The notes below the pieces were generated by a model. The model saw nothing but the letters and a program-made list of their open reading frames with translations. It did no database searches and was not told where the DNA came from. Of a stretch of DNA of 47,790 bases, positions 25,355-33,990 are shown one piece after another (position 1 is the stretch's first letter; each line of letters begins with the position of its first letter). Position numbers and translations under genes: made by a program. Source of the stretch: Oscillospiraceae bacterium. GTDB lineage: Bacteria > Bacillota > Clostridia > Oscillospirales > UBA929. The DNA lies in NCBI GenBank assembly GCA_009782215.1, contig WRKO01000019.1, positions 1 through 47,790 on the forward strand, written 5' to 3'.

Positions 25355-26191
25355 TCAACGCCCCTTCGCTACAAATCGGTTGACCAGCGCGTTGGCCACC
25401 ACATTGATGAAGAAAATCAGGATGATCAGCAGGGCGGCCGTGCCGTAGGCGTTATCCATCGAAATGCCCTCTCTGGCCAGAATGAAAAAGTGAATGGCCA
25501 TTGTCCGCGTCGGGGAAAAGATGGAGGCGGGCATCCGCAAGGCCGTTCCGGCGGTTAGGATAACGGCGGCCGTTTCGGCGACGCAGCGCCCCAAACCCAG
25601 AATAACGCCGTTTGTGATGCCTTGGATGGCCGAGGGGAAAACCGCTTTTCGGATGGTCTGCCATTTTGTGCCGCCCAGCGAAAAGCTCACCTCGCGGTAT
25701 GTATCGGGCACGGCACGGATGGCCTCCTCGCTTGTGCGTATGACGGTGGGCAGAATCATAAAGGCGAGGGTCAGCCCGCCGGACAAAACAGACCATCCCA
25801 AATCGAGATAGATGACAAAAAAGATAAACCCGAAAAGCCCGTATACGATAGACGGAATCCCCGCCAGCGACTCCGCGCTGAAGCGGATAATCCGGGTGAC
25901 GGCGTTTTCCCGCGTGTATTCGGCAAGATAAAACGCCGTCCCTATGCCGAACGGCACGGCGAGAACCACGGCGACGGCGGCGACGAACAGCGTGCCGACA
26001 ATGGGGGAGGCGACGCCGCCCGAGCGGCCCATATTGCGGGGAATCTCGGTCAGGAAGCTCCAGTTGATAATCGGCAGGCCCTTGGCTAAGATAAAAATGA
26101 TGATGCCGACCAAAACCGCCAATACGGAAAGGGCGGCCGACCAAATCAACCCTTTTGCGATTTTCTCGCTCACGCGCGGATTTATTTTCAT
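25355..26191 (-). CDS. pstA: Phosphate ABC transporter permease PstA
   Basis: 278 residues, six membrane helices. The EAA-type cytoplasmic loop is VPDTYREVSFSLGGTKWQTIRKAVFPSAIQGI; GIPSIVYGLFG and PTVIRTSEEAI are typical of PstA. It forms the phosphate channel with PstC. Start: ATG at 26191, after GGAGAAGG; an upstream in-frame extension to 26281 is Arg-rich and overlaps pstC, so it was not used. The stop is 1 base before pstB2. Confidence 0.93.
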   Translation of the reverse strand: MKINPRVSEKIAKGLIWSAALSVLAVLVGIIIFILAKGLPIINWSFLTEIPRNMGRSGGVASPIVGTLFVAAVAVVLAVPFGIGTAFYLAEYTRENAVTRIIRFSAESLAGIPSIVYGLFGFIFFVIYLDLGWSVLSGGLTLAFMILPTVIRTSEEAIRAVPDTYREVSFSLGGTKWQTIRKAVFPSAIQGITNGVILGLGRCVAETAAVILTAGTALRMPASIFSPTRTMAIHFFILAREGISMDNAYGTAALLIILIFFINVVANALVNRFVAKGR

Positions 26192-26204
26192 ACGCCGCCT
26201 TCTC

Positions 26205-27050
26205 CTACTTCTTTCGCGTGATGTATTGCGCGGTGGAATTGAGCGCCATGATGATGACAAACAGCACGATGCCCGTGGCAAAGAGCGCCTGCCTGTGCGG
26301 GCCGGACGCGTAGCCCATCTCGATGCCGATGTTGGTCGTCAGCGTCCTGACGGGGTCAAGGATGGACGTCGGAACGGCGACGGCATTGCCCAAAACCATG
26401 ATGACCGCCATTGTTTCGCCGATGGCGCGGCCCACGCCCAAGATGACGGCGGCAACAATCCCCGACTTGGCCGACGGCAGAATGACCGAGCGGATGGTTT
26501 GCCAATGCGTCAGCCCCAAGGCGAGCGCGCCTTCTTTATACTGGCGGGGCAGGGCGAGGATGGAAACCTCGGAAATGCTGATGACCGTCGGCAGAATCAT
26601 AATGGCGAGGATAACGGCGCCCGCCAAGATGCTAAGCCCCGGCCCGCCCAATACATTTCGGATAAAAGGTACGATAAACAACAAGCCCCAAAACCCGTAA
26701 ACCACCGAGGGAATCCCGGCCAGAAGCTGGATGGCGGGACGGAACAGGTTTCGCAGCCGCGCGGGGGCGAACTCAGAAAGGAAGATGGCGCAGCACAAGC
26801 CCACGGGCACGCCGAGTATCGCCGCCCCCAACGTCACCGTCACCGAGCCGATAATCATGGGGAATATGCCGTATTCTCCGTGGCTCGGCGCCCACGACAT
26901 CCCGAAGATGAAATTGACAAAGCCCACCTCGGCGATAATCGGAACGCCCTGCACGATGATGAAAACCGTAATCAGCGCCAGCGCGGATATCGACGAGAGC
27001 GCCAGCGCGAAAAAAACGCGCCCCGATAATTTTTCCTTAAACTTTTTCAC
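26205..27050 (-). CDS. pstC: Phosphate ABC transporter permease PstC
   Basis: 281 residues, six membrane helices. Typical PstC parts: GMSWAPSHGEYGIFPMIIGS, GIPSVVYGFWGL, PTVISISEVSILALPRQYKEGALALGLTHWQTI (EAA loop) and GVGRAIGETMAV. The start is taken as GTG at 27050, overlapping the pstS stop as GTGA with GGAGG 10 bases upstream; TTG at 27059 is too close to that site. Confidence 0.93.
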   Translation of the reverse strand: MKKFKEKLSGRVFFALALSSISALALITVFIIVQGVPIIAEVGFVNFIFGMSWAPSHGEYGIFPMIIGSVTVTLGAAILGVPVGLCCAIFLSEFAPARLRNLFRPAIQLLAGIPSVVYGFWGLLFIVPFIRNVLGGPGLSILAGAVILAIMILPTVISISEVSILALPRQYKEGALALGLTHWQTIRSVILPSAKSGIVAAVILGVGRAIGETMAVIMVLGNAVAVPTSILDPVRTLTTNIGIEMGYASGPHRQALFATGIVLFVIIMALNSTAQYITRKK

Positions 27051-27871
27051 TCTATCCAATCCTCCGCAACCAGTCCTTCATCCGTCAGCAGCCGCCGTCC
27101 CGCCTCCGAGAATATAAAGTCGAGAAACTGCCGCGCCGGGCCGACCGGCTCCTCCTTGGCCACAAAGAGAAACGAGCGGTACAGGGGGTATTCGGCGTCC
27201 AAGACGCTTTCCCGCGTGGGCGCGACGCCGTCTATCCGCACCACCTTCACCGGCCTTTCGCCCAAATCCACCAGCCCCAGCGAGATAAACCCAATCGAAT
27301 ACGGGTCGTCGGCGACCAACTGCCGAACCGCCCCGTTGGAGTCCTGCACAATCGCCCCGTGCGCAATCCGCCGCTCCGCCATGACCAAATCGTCAAAGGC
27401 GCTTCGGGTCCCGGAGCCTTCTTCCCGGGCAATGATATGAATACGGGCGTCCGGGCCGCCAAGCTGCGACCAGTTGGTGACGTCGGCGGTATAGACGTCC
27501 CTGAGCTGCCCGCGCGTGAGATTCTCGACGGGATTGCTCGGATGGACGATGATGGCCAGCCCGTCTTTGGCAATCTCGGCTTTCCAAAGGTGTCGCTCGG
27601 ATTCCTTGAGGTTGCGGGAGGACATGCCAATGTGGGCGGTGTCGGATTCAACCGCCGTGATGCCGGCGGACGAGCCGCCGCCTTGTATGTCAATGACGCT
27701 GTCCGGGCGGAGTCTGGCGTATTCCTCCGCCAGCACCTCGACATAGGGCTGTACCGACGTGGAGCCGGCGATGACGACGGACGCCGCCTGCCGCCCGCCG
27801 CACGCGGACAGAGACAAAACGGCCGTTATCATCAGGCAGCAAGCCGCCGCTGTCATTTTGCGTCTTTTCAT
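27047..27871 (-). CDS. pstS: Phosphate-binding lipoprotein PstS
   Basis: 274 residues. Lipoprotein signal with lipobox LSAC (Cys24). The mature protein has the phosphate-binding motifs AGSTSVQPYVE, QGGGSSAGI, HIGMSSRNLK, REEGSGTRSAFDD and DPYSIGFISLG. It delivers Pi to PstCA on the outer membrane face. It follows pstB1 with no gap (TAG then ATG) and overlaps pstC by 4 bases. Confidence 0.95.
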   Translation of the reverse strand: MKRRKMTAAACCLMITAVLSLSACGGRQAASVVIAGSTSVQPYVEVLAEEYARLRPDSVIDIQGGGSSAGITAVESDTAHIGMSSRNLKESERHLWKAEIAKDGLAIIVHPSNPVENLTRGQLRDVYTADVTNWSQLGGPDARIHIIAREEGSGTRSAFDDLVMAERRIAHGAIVQDSNGAVRQLVADDPYSIGFISLGLVDLGERPVKVVRIDGVAPTRESVLDAEYPLYRSFLFVAKEEPVGPARQFLDFIFSEAGRRLLTDEGLVAEDWIE

Positions 27872-28669
27872 CTATCCAAACCGTCCCGTTATATAGTCTT
27901 CGGTCAGCTTGTCCTTGGGGCTGATAAACATATCCGACGTGGGGGAATATTCATGCAGCCGCCCCACCTTTTGCCCGTCAATCATCATAAACGCCGCCAT
28001 ATCGGATATTCTGGCGGCCTGCTCCATATTGTGCGTGACGATGATGATGGTGTATTTTTGGGCCAAATCCAGCATCAGCTCTTCGATTTTCATGGTCGAT
28101 TCAGGATCCAGCGCGCTGCAGGACTCGTCGAACAGGATGACCTCCGGCTCCACGGCGAGGGCTCGGGCGATGCACAGCCGCTGCTGCTGCCCCACGGCAA
28201 GGCCAAGCCCGGGCTTATGCAGGCTGTCCTTGACCTCGTCCCACAAAGCAACCAGCGTCAGGCTCCGCTCCGCAATCTCCGCCAGCGCCTGTTTGCTTTT
28301 GACGCCGTGGTGCCTCGGCCCGATGATGAGATTGTCATACACGCTCATGGGGAAGATGTTGGGTTTTTGGAAGACCATCCCCACCTTTTGGCGCAGGGCG
28401 ACGACGTCGGCGTCTTTATCATAGATGTCCGAGCCGTTGAGAAAAACGCCGCCCTCCACCCGGCAGCCGGGGATAAGGTCGTTCATGCGGTTAAAGATTC
28501 GCAGAAGCGTAGACTTGCCGCATCCCGACGGCCCGATGATGGCCGTAATCGCGCATGACGGGATGTCAAAGGTGATGTCTCCCAACGCGTGAAAATCGCC
28601 GTAATGCAAGTTGACAGACTGTGTTTTCAGCTTGACGTCCCGCCGAGGCTCTCGCGCCGTATCGTCCAT
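27872..28669 (-). CDS. pstB: Phosphate ABC transporter ATPase PstB1 with altered signature motif
   Basis: 265 residues. Walker A GPSGCGKST (46-54, Lys52), Q loop VFQKPNIFPMS (Gln101), Walker B VILFDESCSALDP (Asp181, Glu182) and H loop VTHNMEQA (His213) are all canonical. The ABC signature, normally LSGGQ in PstB, reads L157-A-V-G-Q161, losing the Ser that contacts the ATP gamma-phosphate; codons GCC GTG were checked. This is complementary to PstB2, so a PstB1-PstB2 heterodimer would have one consensus ATP site. It is the first gene of the operon, which is unusual since pstS normally leads. AAGGAG precedes the ATG. Confidence 0.93.
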   Translation of the reverse strand: MDDTAREPRRDVKLKTQSVNLHYGDFHALGDITFDIPSCAITAIIGPSGCGKSTLLRIFNRMNDLIPGCRVEGGVFLNGSDIYDKDADVVALRQKVGMVFQKPNIFPMSVYDNLIIGPRHHGVKSKQALAEIAERSLTLVALWDEVKDSLHKPGLGLAVGQQQRLCIARALAVEPEVILFDESCSALDPESTMKIEELMLDLAQKYTIIIVTHNMEQAARISDMAAFMMIDGQKVGRLHEYSPTSDMFISPKDKLTEDYITGRFG

Positions 28670-28714
28670 TCCCGTACTCCTTACGTAACGTGTCGAATAA
28701 AGACCTGCCCACCT

Positions 28715-28743
28715 ACTATAGCACGGCGTCGGCGAAAATGCAA
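28715..28743 (-). promoter_or_regulatory. Promoter of the pst operon
   Basis: On the minus strand TTGCAT (28743-28738), 17-base spacer, TATAGT (28720-28715), about 46 bases before the pstB1 ATG. No clear Pho box (TTAACA-type direct repeats) was recognised around it. Confidence 0.65.
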
Positions 28744-28793
28744 GGCATTTTCAGAGGGGGCGCGGGGCGGGGCGGCAGGCGGCCCGAAAAAGG

Positions 28794-28822
28794 TAGACAA
28801 AGAGCCTCTGAGCGGTTATACT
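28794..28822 (+). promoter_or_regulatory. Promoter of the chitobiose phosphorylase operon
   Basis: TAGACA (28794-28799), 17-base spacer, TATACT (28817-28822), followed by AAAGGGGG 9 bases before the ATG at 28861. It is divergent from the pst promoter. Confidence 0.65.
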
Positions 28823-28860
28823 CAATATAACAGGATTCGACATAAAGGGGGATACAGCGT

Positions 28861-31257
28861 ATGCGGTGCGGTTACTTTGACGGGAGGGAATATGTCGTCA
28901 CGCGGCCCGACGCGCCCGTGAGCTTTACCAATTATCTCGGCGTAGAGGATTTTGTCACGGTCATTTCCCACAACGCGGGGGGATACAGCTTCTACAAGAC
29001 GCCGCAGTACCATCGTGTCACGCGCTTCCGGCCCAACGGCGTACCCAAGGACAGGCCGGGGCATTATGTCTATCTGCGCGACGGCGACACGGGGGAATAC
29101 TGGTCGCTGTCATGGCAGCCGACGGGCGGCTGCCTGTCCGCCCATCGTTATGAAGCGCGGCATGGGCTGTCCTACAGCAGCTTTGCCTGCGAGCGCGGCG
29201 GCGTCCTCGGCCGGCAGACGCTGTTTGTCCCGCTCGGCGGAGACTGCGAGCTTTGGGACGTGGTGTTGGAAAACCGTTCCGAGCAGACCAAAACCTTGTC
29301 CGTTTTCGGTTACTGCGAGTTTTCCTTCCGTCACATCGACATCGACAATCAAAACTTCCAGATGAGCCTCTATTCGGCGGGCAGCCGGTATGTAGACGGC
29401 GTTATAGAATACGAGCTGCACTATGAGCCGGACGGTTTTCAATACTTCACAGCCGACTTTGAGCCGGACGGCTTCGACGCCCTGCGCGACGCGTTTCTCG
29501 GAGACTGGCGGAGCGAGACCGACCCGCTCGCGGTGGAAAAGGGTTTCTGCTCCGGTTCTTGGGGGACGACCGGCAACCACTGCGGCGCGCTGATGAAGCG
29601 GGTAACGCTGGAGCCGGGGCAAAGCGCGCGGCTGCTGTTTATCCTCGGCGAGGGCGGAGAGGCGGCGGGACGCGCCGCGCGTGAGAAATACGGCGCTCCC
29701 GGCGCCGTTGATACGGCGTTTCAAGCCTTGGCGCGGTATTGGGATGCGAAGCTGTCCGTCATGCAAATCGACACGCCGCACCCGGAAATGAATCTGCTGG
29801 TGAATACATGGACGCTCTATCAGGCCGAAATCAACGTGTTGTTCTCGCGGTTTGCGTCGTTCATTGAGGTGGGGGGACGCACCGGGCTTGGCTACCGGGA
29901 TACGGCACAGGACGCGATGTGTGTCCCGTCCGCCGAGCCGGAGGGCTGCCGGCGGAGACTGCTCCAGCTTCTGAACGGGCAGACGCGGGAGGGCTACGGC
30001 CTGCATCTGTTCGACCCCGCGTGGTTTGAGGAGAAGGAGGAGGATAAGCCTGCCTTCAAATCCCCCACCGTCATTCCGGGCTTTGATGAAAAAACGATGA
30101 TTCACGGCGTTGAGGATGTGTGCGCCGACGACGCGCTCTGGCTGGTGGCGGCGGTCTGCGAGTATGTCCGTGAGACGGGCGATAAGGCTTTCTGCCAAGA
30201 AAGCGTCCCCTTTGCCGACGGCGGCGAGGCGACGGTGTACGAGCATCTGAAGCGCAGCCTTGACTTCACCGCCGCCCACACCGGCGCAAACGGCGTGGCG
30301 CTCGGTCTGCGCGCCGACTGGAACGACTGCTTAAACCTCGGCGGCGGAGAGAGCGCTATGGTCTCGTTTCTGTATATCTGGGCGCTGGAGCATTTCGCCG
30401 GGCTTGCCGAATGGCTGGGCTTCGCCGCCGACGCGGCGGCATACCGCGAGCAGAGGGAAAAGGCCGTCCAAACCTGTGAGGACGTTTTATGGGACGGGCG
30501 GTGGTACCGGCGCGGGTTCACGGCGTCGGGAAGGGTCATCGGCTCGGACGCGAACGCCGAAGGCAAGGTGTTCATGGAGAGCAACACTTGGGCGGTTTTG
30601 TCCGGCGCGGCGCGGCGCGACAGGGCGCTCAGCGCGATGGACGCCGTGGATGAATTCCTCTGCACCGATTTCGGTCTGATGCTGAACGCGCCGAGCTTTA
30701 CCGCGCCGGACGACGAGCTGGGCTTCATCGGGCGGGTCTACCCCGGCGTGAAGGAGAACGGCGCGATTTTCTCGCATCCCAACCCGTGGGCTTGGGCCGC
30801 CGAATGTCTGTTGGGGCGCGGCGCGCGCGCGATGAAATTTTACGACGCTCTCTGCCCGGCCAAGCAGAATGACCATATCGCCCTGCGGCGCGCCGAGCCA
30901 TACAGCTACTGCCAGTTTGTCATGGGGCGCGACCATCCCCTGCACGGCCAAGCCAACCATCCTTGGATGACCGGAACCGCCGGGTGGGCGTATTTCGCTG
31001 TCACCCAGTATATGCTCGGTATACGGGCGGACTACGATTGCCTGCGCGTCGACCCGTGCGTGCCGCCGGACTGGAAGGGCTTTTCCGTCACACGGCGCTG
31101 GCGCGGCGCGGAATACAGGATAACCGTCAAAAACCCGGACGGGGTTGAAAAGGGCGTCGTGTCCCTCCGTCAGGATGGGCGGGAGGTCAGCGCGGTCAGC
31201 CCGGCGGAGCCAGGAACAATCAGCGCCGTTGAGGCGGTAATGGGGGTGCCAGTATGA
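28861..31257 (+). CDS. chbP: N,N'-diacetylchitobiose phosphorylase (GH94)
   Basis: 798 residues, GH94 throughout and closest by eye to ChbP of Vibrio (about 801 residues): YFDGREYVVTRPD, TNYLG, CTVISHNAGGYSFY-like start, SRFASFIEVGGRTGLGYRDTAQD, GLHLFDP, GLRADWNDCLNLGGGES (general acid probably Asp489), GVKENGAIFSHPNPWAW and NHPWMTGTAGWAYFAV. It cleaves (GlcNAc)2 with inorganic phosphate to GlcNAc-1-phosphate and GlcNAc, in the cytoplasm since no signal peptide is present. Specificity for chitobiose rather than cellobiose rests on overall resemblance. The next gene, a phosphohexomutase, overlaps by 4 bases and may isomerise the product. Confidence 0.9.
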   Translation: MRCGYFDGREYVVTRPDAPVSFTNYLGVEDFVTVISHNAGGYSFYKTPQYHRVTRFRPNGVPKDRPGHYVYLRDGDTGEYWSLSWQPTGGCLSAHRYEARHGLSYSSFACERGGVLGRQTLFVPLGGDCELWDVVLENRSEQTKTLSVFGYCEFSFRHIDIDNQNFQMSLYSAGSRYVDGVIEYELHYEPDGFQYFTADFEPDGFDALRDAFLGDWRSETDPLAVEKGFCSGSWGTTGNHCGALMKRVTLEPGQSARLLFILGEGGEAAGRAAREKYGAPGAVDTAFQALARYWDAKLSVMQIDTPHPEMNLLVNTWTLYQAEINVLFSRFASFIEVGGRTGLGYRDTAQDAMCVPSAEPEGCRRRLLQLLNGQTREGYGLHLFDPAWFEEKEEDKPAFKSPTVIPGFDEKTMIHGVEDVCADDALWLVAAVCEYVRETGDKAFCQESVPFADGGEATVYEHLKRSLDFTAAHTGANGVALGLRADWNDCLNLGGGESAMVSFLYIWALEHFAGLAEWLGFAADAAAYREQREKAVQTCEDVLWDGRWYRRGFTASGRVIGSDANAEGKVFMESNTWAVLSGAARRDRALSAMDAVDEFLCTDFGLMLNAPSFTAPDDELGFIGRVYPGVKENGAIFSHPNPWAWAAECLLGRGARAMKFYDALCPAKQNDHIALRRAEPYSYCQFVMGRDHPLHGQANHPWMTGTAGWAYFAVTQYMLGIRADYDCLRVDPCVPPDWKGFSVTRRWRGAEYRITVKNPDGVEKGVVSLRQDGREVSAVSPAEPGTISAVEAVMGVPV

Positions 31258-32654
31258 TTCAGTTCGGAACGGGGGGCTGGAGAGCGGTCATCGCAGACGG
31301 CTTTACAAGGGAAAATGTGCAAATCCTCGTGGCGGCAATGGCGGATTTGATGGAGGACGAGGGCGAAAAGGGCGTCGTCATCGGGTTTGACAGGCGGTTT
31401 TTATCCGACGTCGCGGCTCAGTGGGCGGCGGAAATCTTCGCGTCGCGCGGCGTGCCGGTACGCTTGATTGCCAAGGCCGCGCCCACGCCGATGATTATGT
31501 TCGAGGTCAAGCGGTCGGGTTTGCCGTATGGCATCGCCGTCACCGCCTCGCACAACCCCGCCGTCTACAACGGCATCAAGATATTCACCGCCGGGGGGCG
31601 GGACGCCGACGAAACGGTCACCCGGAAGCTGGAGGAGCGCTTCGGGCGCGTGCGCGTCCCCGAAGGGATTCCCTATGACCGCGCGAAAGCGGACGGCCTG
31701 ATTGAGGAAATCAGTCCGCAGAACGGTTATATAGACAGCATCCTGTCGGCCATCAGCGTGGACGCCATACGCGGCGCGGGACTGAACGTGGTGCTTGACC
31801 CCATGTACGGCGTGGGGCGCACCTGCCTGCAAACCATCCTGATGACGGCGCGCTGCAACGTAGACGTCATCCATGAGCGCCGCGACACGCTGTTCGGCGG
31901 GCGGCTGCCCGCGCCGGACGTCAAGACGCTGGGGGCCTTGCGGGAGTATGTAACCGAGAACGGCTGTGATATCGGCATCGCCACCGACGGCGACGCCGAC
32001 CGCCTCGGCGTGGTGGATGAAAAGGGGCGTTTTCTGCACCCAAACGAGATTCTGGCGCTGCTGTACTATTACCTTGTGAAGCATAAGGGGTGGAAAGGTC
32101 CGGCGGTACGCAACCTTGTCACCTCGCATACGCTTGACCGGCTGGCGGCGCTGTTCGGCGAGGTCTGCCACGAGGTGCCGGTCGGCTTTAAGCATATCTC
32201 AGCCAAAATGGCCGAAACCAACGCGCTGATTGGCGGCGAAAGCTCCGGCGGTCTGACCGTGCGCGGGCATATCCCCGGCAAGGACGGCGTTTACGCGGCG
32301 GCCCTGCTGGTGGAGATGATGGCCGTGACCGGGCGCAGGCTGTCGGAACTGCTGGCGGAGATTACCGCGCAGACGGGCGAACTGTTTACCGCCGAGGCCA
32401 ACATCCGGTTTTCGCCTGAAAAACGGGAGGACATTCTGTCCCTCATCATGCGGGAAAAGAAACTCCCGCCGTTTCCGGCGGAAGTCTCCGACGTTTCTTA
32501 TTTTGACGGCTGCAAAGTCCGGTTTAAGGACGGCGGCTGGCTGAGTATCCGCTTTTCGGGGACGGAGCCGCTCCTGCGCCTTGCCTGCGAGACGGCCGAC
32601 CCCGGGCTGTCCGAAACCCTCTGCGCGCTGACGCGGGAGTATATCGGGCTGTGA
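31254..32654 (+). CDS. Phosphohexomutase (phosphoglucomutase/phosphomannomutase family)
   Basis: 466 residues of the alpha-D-phosphohexomutase family: FGTGGWRAVIADGFT at the start, phosphoserine loop TASHNPAVYNGIK (Ser99), metal loop DGDADR, sugar-binding GGESSGG and phosphate-binding RFSGTEPLLR. It is translationally coupled (ATGA) to ChbP, so GlcNAc-1-P to GlcNAc-6-P conversion is the contextual guess; glucose or mannose phosphates are the family default. All four active-site loops are intact. Confidence 0.88.
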   Translation: MIQFGTGGWRAVIADGFTRENVQILVAAMADLMEDEGEKGVVIGFDRRFLSDVAAQWAAEIFASRGVPVRLIAKAAPTPMIMFEVKRSGLPYGIAVTASHNPAVYNGIKIFTAGGRDADETVTRKLEERFGRVRVPEGIPYDRAKADGLIEEISPQNGYIDSILSAISVDAIRGAGLNVVLDPMYGVGRTCLQTILMTARCNVDVIHERRDTLFGGRLPAPDVKTLGALREYVTENGCDIGIATDGDADRLGVVDEKGRFLHPNEILALLYYYLVKHKGWKGPAVRNLVTSHTLDRLAALFGEVCHEVPVGFKHISAKMAETNALIGGESSGGLTVRGHIPGKDGVYAAALLVEMMAVTGRRLSELLAEITAQTGELFTAEANIRFSPEKREDILSLIMREKKLPPFPAEVSDVSYFDGCKVRFKDGGWLSIRFSGTEPLLRLACETADPGLSETLCALTREYIGL

Positions 32655-32656
32655 TT

Positions 32657-33796
32657 TCAGAAAATCCGAACCTCGCCGCCGCGCATCACGCCGGCAACGG
32701 CCAGCTCCGCGTCTAAAAACACCAAGTCGGCGGCATAGCCAGACTTGATATAGCCCAGCCTGTCCGCGACGCCCAGCATTTCGGCGGGATAGGCGGACGC
32801 CATACGCAGGGCTTCGTCCAAGGCGACGCCGCATCGGGTTACGCAGTTGCGGACGGCGGACGCCATATCCAGCGCCGAGCCGGCCAGCGTCCCGTCGGCA
32901 GTCGCGCAGCGCCCGCCGTGGCAGGAGGCTTCCCGTCCCCCCACGGTATAGACCACGTCGGGCTTGCCCACCGGCGGCATTGCGTCTGTGACCAAAAACA
33001 GGCGCGTTTTTTTGAGCTTTTTCGCGATTTGTATGGACACCCAGTCCGCGTGAAACCCGTCGGCAATCACGCCCGCCCAAACATCCCCAGAGACAAACGC
33101 CGCGCCGGTGACGCCGGGCTCTCTGCCGGTCAGCGGACTCATCGCGTTGTATAAATGCGTGACCCCGCAGGCTCCCGCCTCAAACGCCGCCAGTGCGTCC
33201 GCGCACGAAGCGTCGGTATGGCCGAGAAAGACGCGGATTCCCGCATCGGTCAGACGCCGGATTTGCCGCCTTTCCGCCGATTCCGGCGCGACGGTGACGA
33301 GGGAGATATGCCCGTGGGCGAGCAGGCGGTCAAGCTCCGCGTCGTCGGCGGGGCGGATAAACCGTTTGTCATGCACCCCGGGCCGCGCCTGTGAGATATA
33401 CGGGCCTTCCAAATGCGCCCCCAGCACGCCGAGGTTCATCTCCTTGGCGGCCTTGACGGCGCCGAGGCACCGCTCCATCGTATCAAAGCCCGAGGTAATC
33501 ACCGTCGGGCACCAGTGGAGCGTCCCGTACCGCTCATGCGCCTCCGCGATGACCTTGAGCGCGTCCGGCTCGGGCGAATCGTTGAACAGCACGCCGCCGC
33601 CGCCGTTGACCTGCGCGTCGATAAACCCCGGCGCGACGAGCTTCCCGGCCAAATCAACCTTTTCCATTCCGTCCGGCGCTTGGGACAACGGCGGAACGCC
33701 AGTTATCAGGCCGTTTTCCACAACCACGGCGTGTCCGGCTAAAATGGCGCTGCCGGTACAGACGTCCGCGTTGATTAAGACGCAAGCATGAGTCAT
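32657..33796 (-). CDS. nagA: N-acetylglucosamine-6-phosphate deacetylase NagA
   Basis: 379 residues of the amidohydrolase superfamily. Typical NagA parts: LVAPGFIDAQVNGGGG, metal Glu in AHLEGPYIS, GHTDAS, THLYNAMSPL, catalytic Asp in LVTDAMPPVG, and GTLAGSALDM. It hydrolyses GlcNAc-6-P to GlcN-6-P and acetate. The start is ATG at 33796, 6 bases after AAGGGGG; sequence upstream is not NagA-like. It converges on the mutase with a 2-base gap, an arrangement that places ChbP, mutase and NagA together; no nagB is present. Confidence 0.93.
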   Translation of the reverse strand: MTHACVLINADVCTGSAILAGHAVVVENGLITGVPPLSQAPDGMEKVDLAGKLVAPGFIDAQVNGGGGVLFNDSPEPDALKVIAEAHERYGTLHWCPTVITSGFDTMERCLGAVKAAKEMNLGVLGAHLEGPYISQARPGVHDKRFIRPADDAELDRLLAHGHISLVTVAPESAERRQIRRLTDAGIRVFLGHTDASCADALAAFEAGACGVTHLYNAMSPLTGREPGVTGAAFVSGDVWAGVIADGFHADWVSIQIAKKLKKTRLFLVTDAMPPVGKPDVVYTVGGREASCHGGRCATADGTLAGSALDMASAVRNCVTRCGVALDEALRMASAYPAEMLGVADRLGYIKSGYAADLVFLDAELAVAGVMRGGEVRIF

Positions 33797-33901
33797 GCCC
33801 ATCCCCCTTTTCCGCCCCCAGTATACACCATAGCGGGCAAAGAAGCAAGAAGCGCGCGGGGACGGCTTTCCGGCGGCGCGGAAACGCGGAGGAAAAAACG
33901 G

Positions 33902-33930
33902 TTGACATTCCCGGCAAAATAGCGTAAACT
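33902..33930 (+). promoter_or_regulatory. Sigma-A promoter of the PilZ-like operon
   Basis: TTGACA (33902-33907), 17-base spacer, TAAACT (33925-33930), about 100 bases before the ATG, leaving a long 5' leader. Confidence 0.75.
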
Positions 33931-33942
33931 TACGGTGTAAGT
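33928..33942 (+). promoter_or_regulatory. Palindrome over the transcription start
   Basis: ACTTAC-GGT-GTAAGT, perfect 6-base arms, overlapping the -10 and the expected +1. An operator, or the first hairpin of the leader RNA. Confidence 0.4.
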
Positions 33943-33955
33943 CGGCGATATCGCA

Positions 33956-33990
33956 CCCACGACTCAAAAGTCTTGTTTGTCGTGGGCTTT
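33956..33990 (+). promoter_or_regulatory. Leader hairpin, possible attenuator
   Basis: CCCACGAC (33956-33963) pairs with GTCGTGGG (33979-33986) around a 15-base loop that can itself form GACT-CAAA-AGTC with part of the stem; CTTTT follows. It looks like a small intrinsic terminator inside the leader, 40 bases before the PilZ-like gene. It does not match a riboswitch class I can recognise. Confidence 0.4.

Noticed and set aside
25944..27029. 361-codon plus-strand open frame
   Set aside because: Antisense to pstA and pstC; extreme Arg/Asp/Gly content and no recognisable motif.
27359..28558. 399-codon plus-strand open frame
   Set aside because: Antisense to pstS and pstB1; His/Arg-rich, low-complexity composition with no domain. 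A GC-rich shadow of the real genes.
29110..30279. 389-codon minus-strand open frame
   Set aside because: Antisense inside chbP, which matches GH94 along its whole length.
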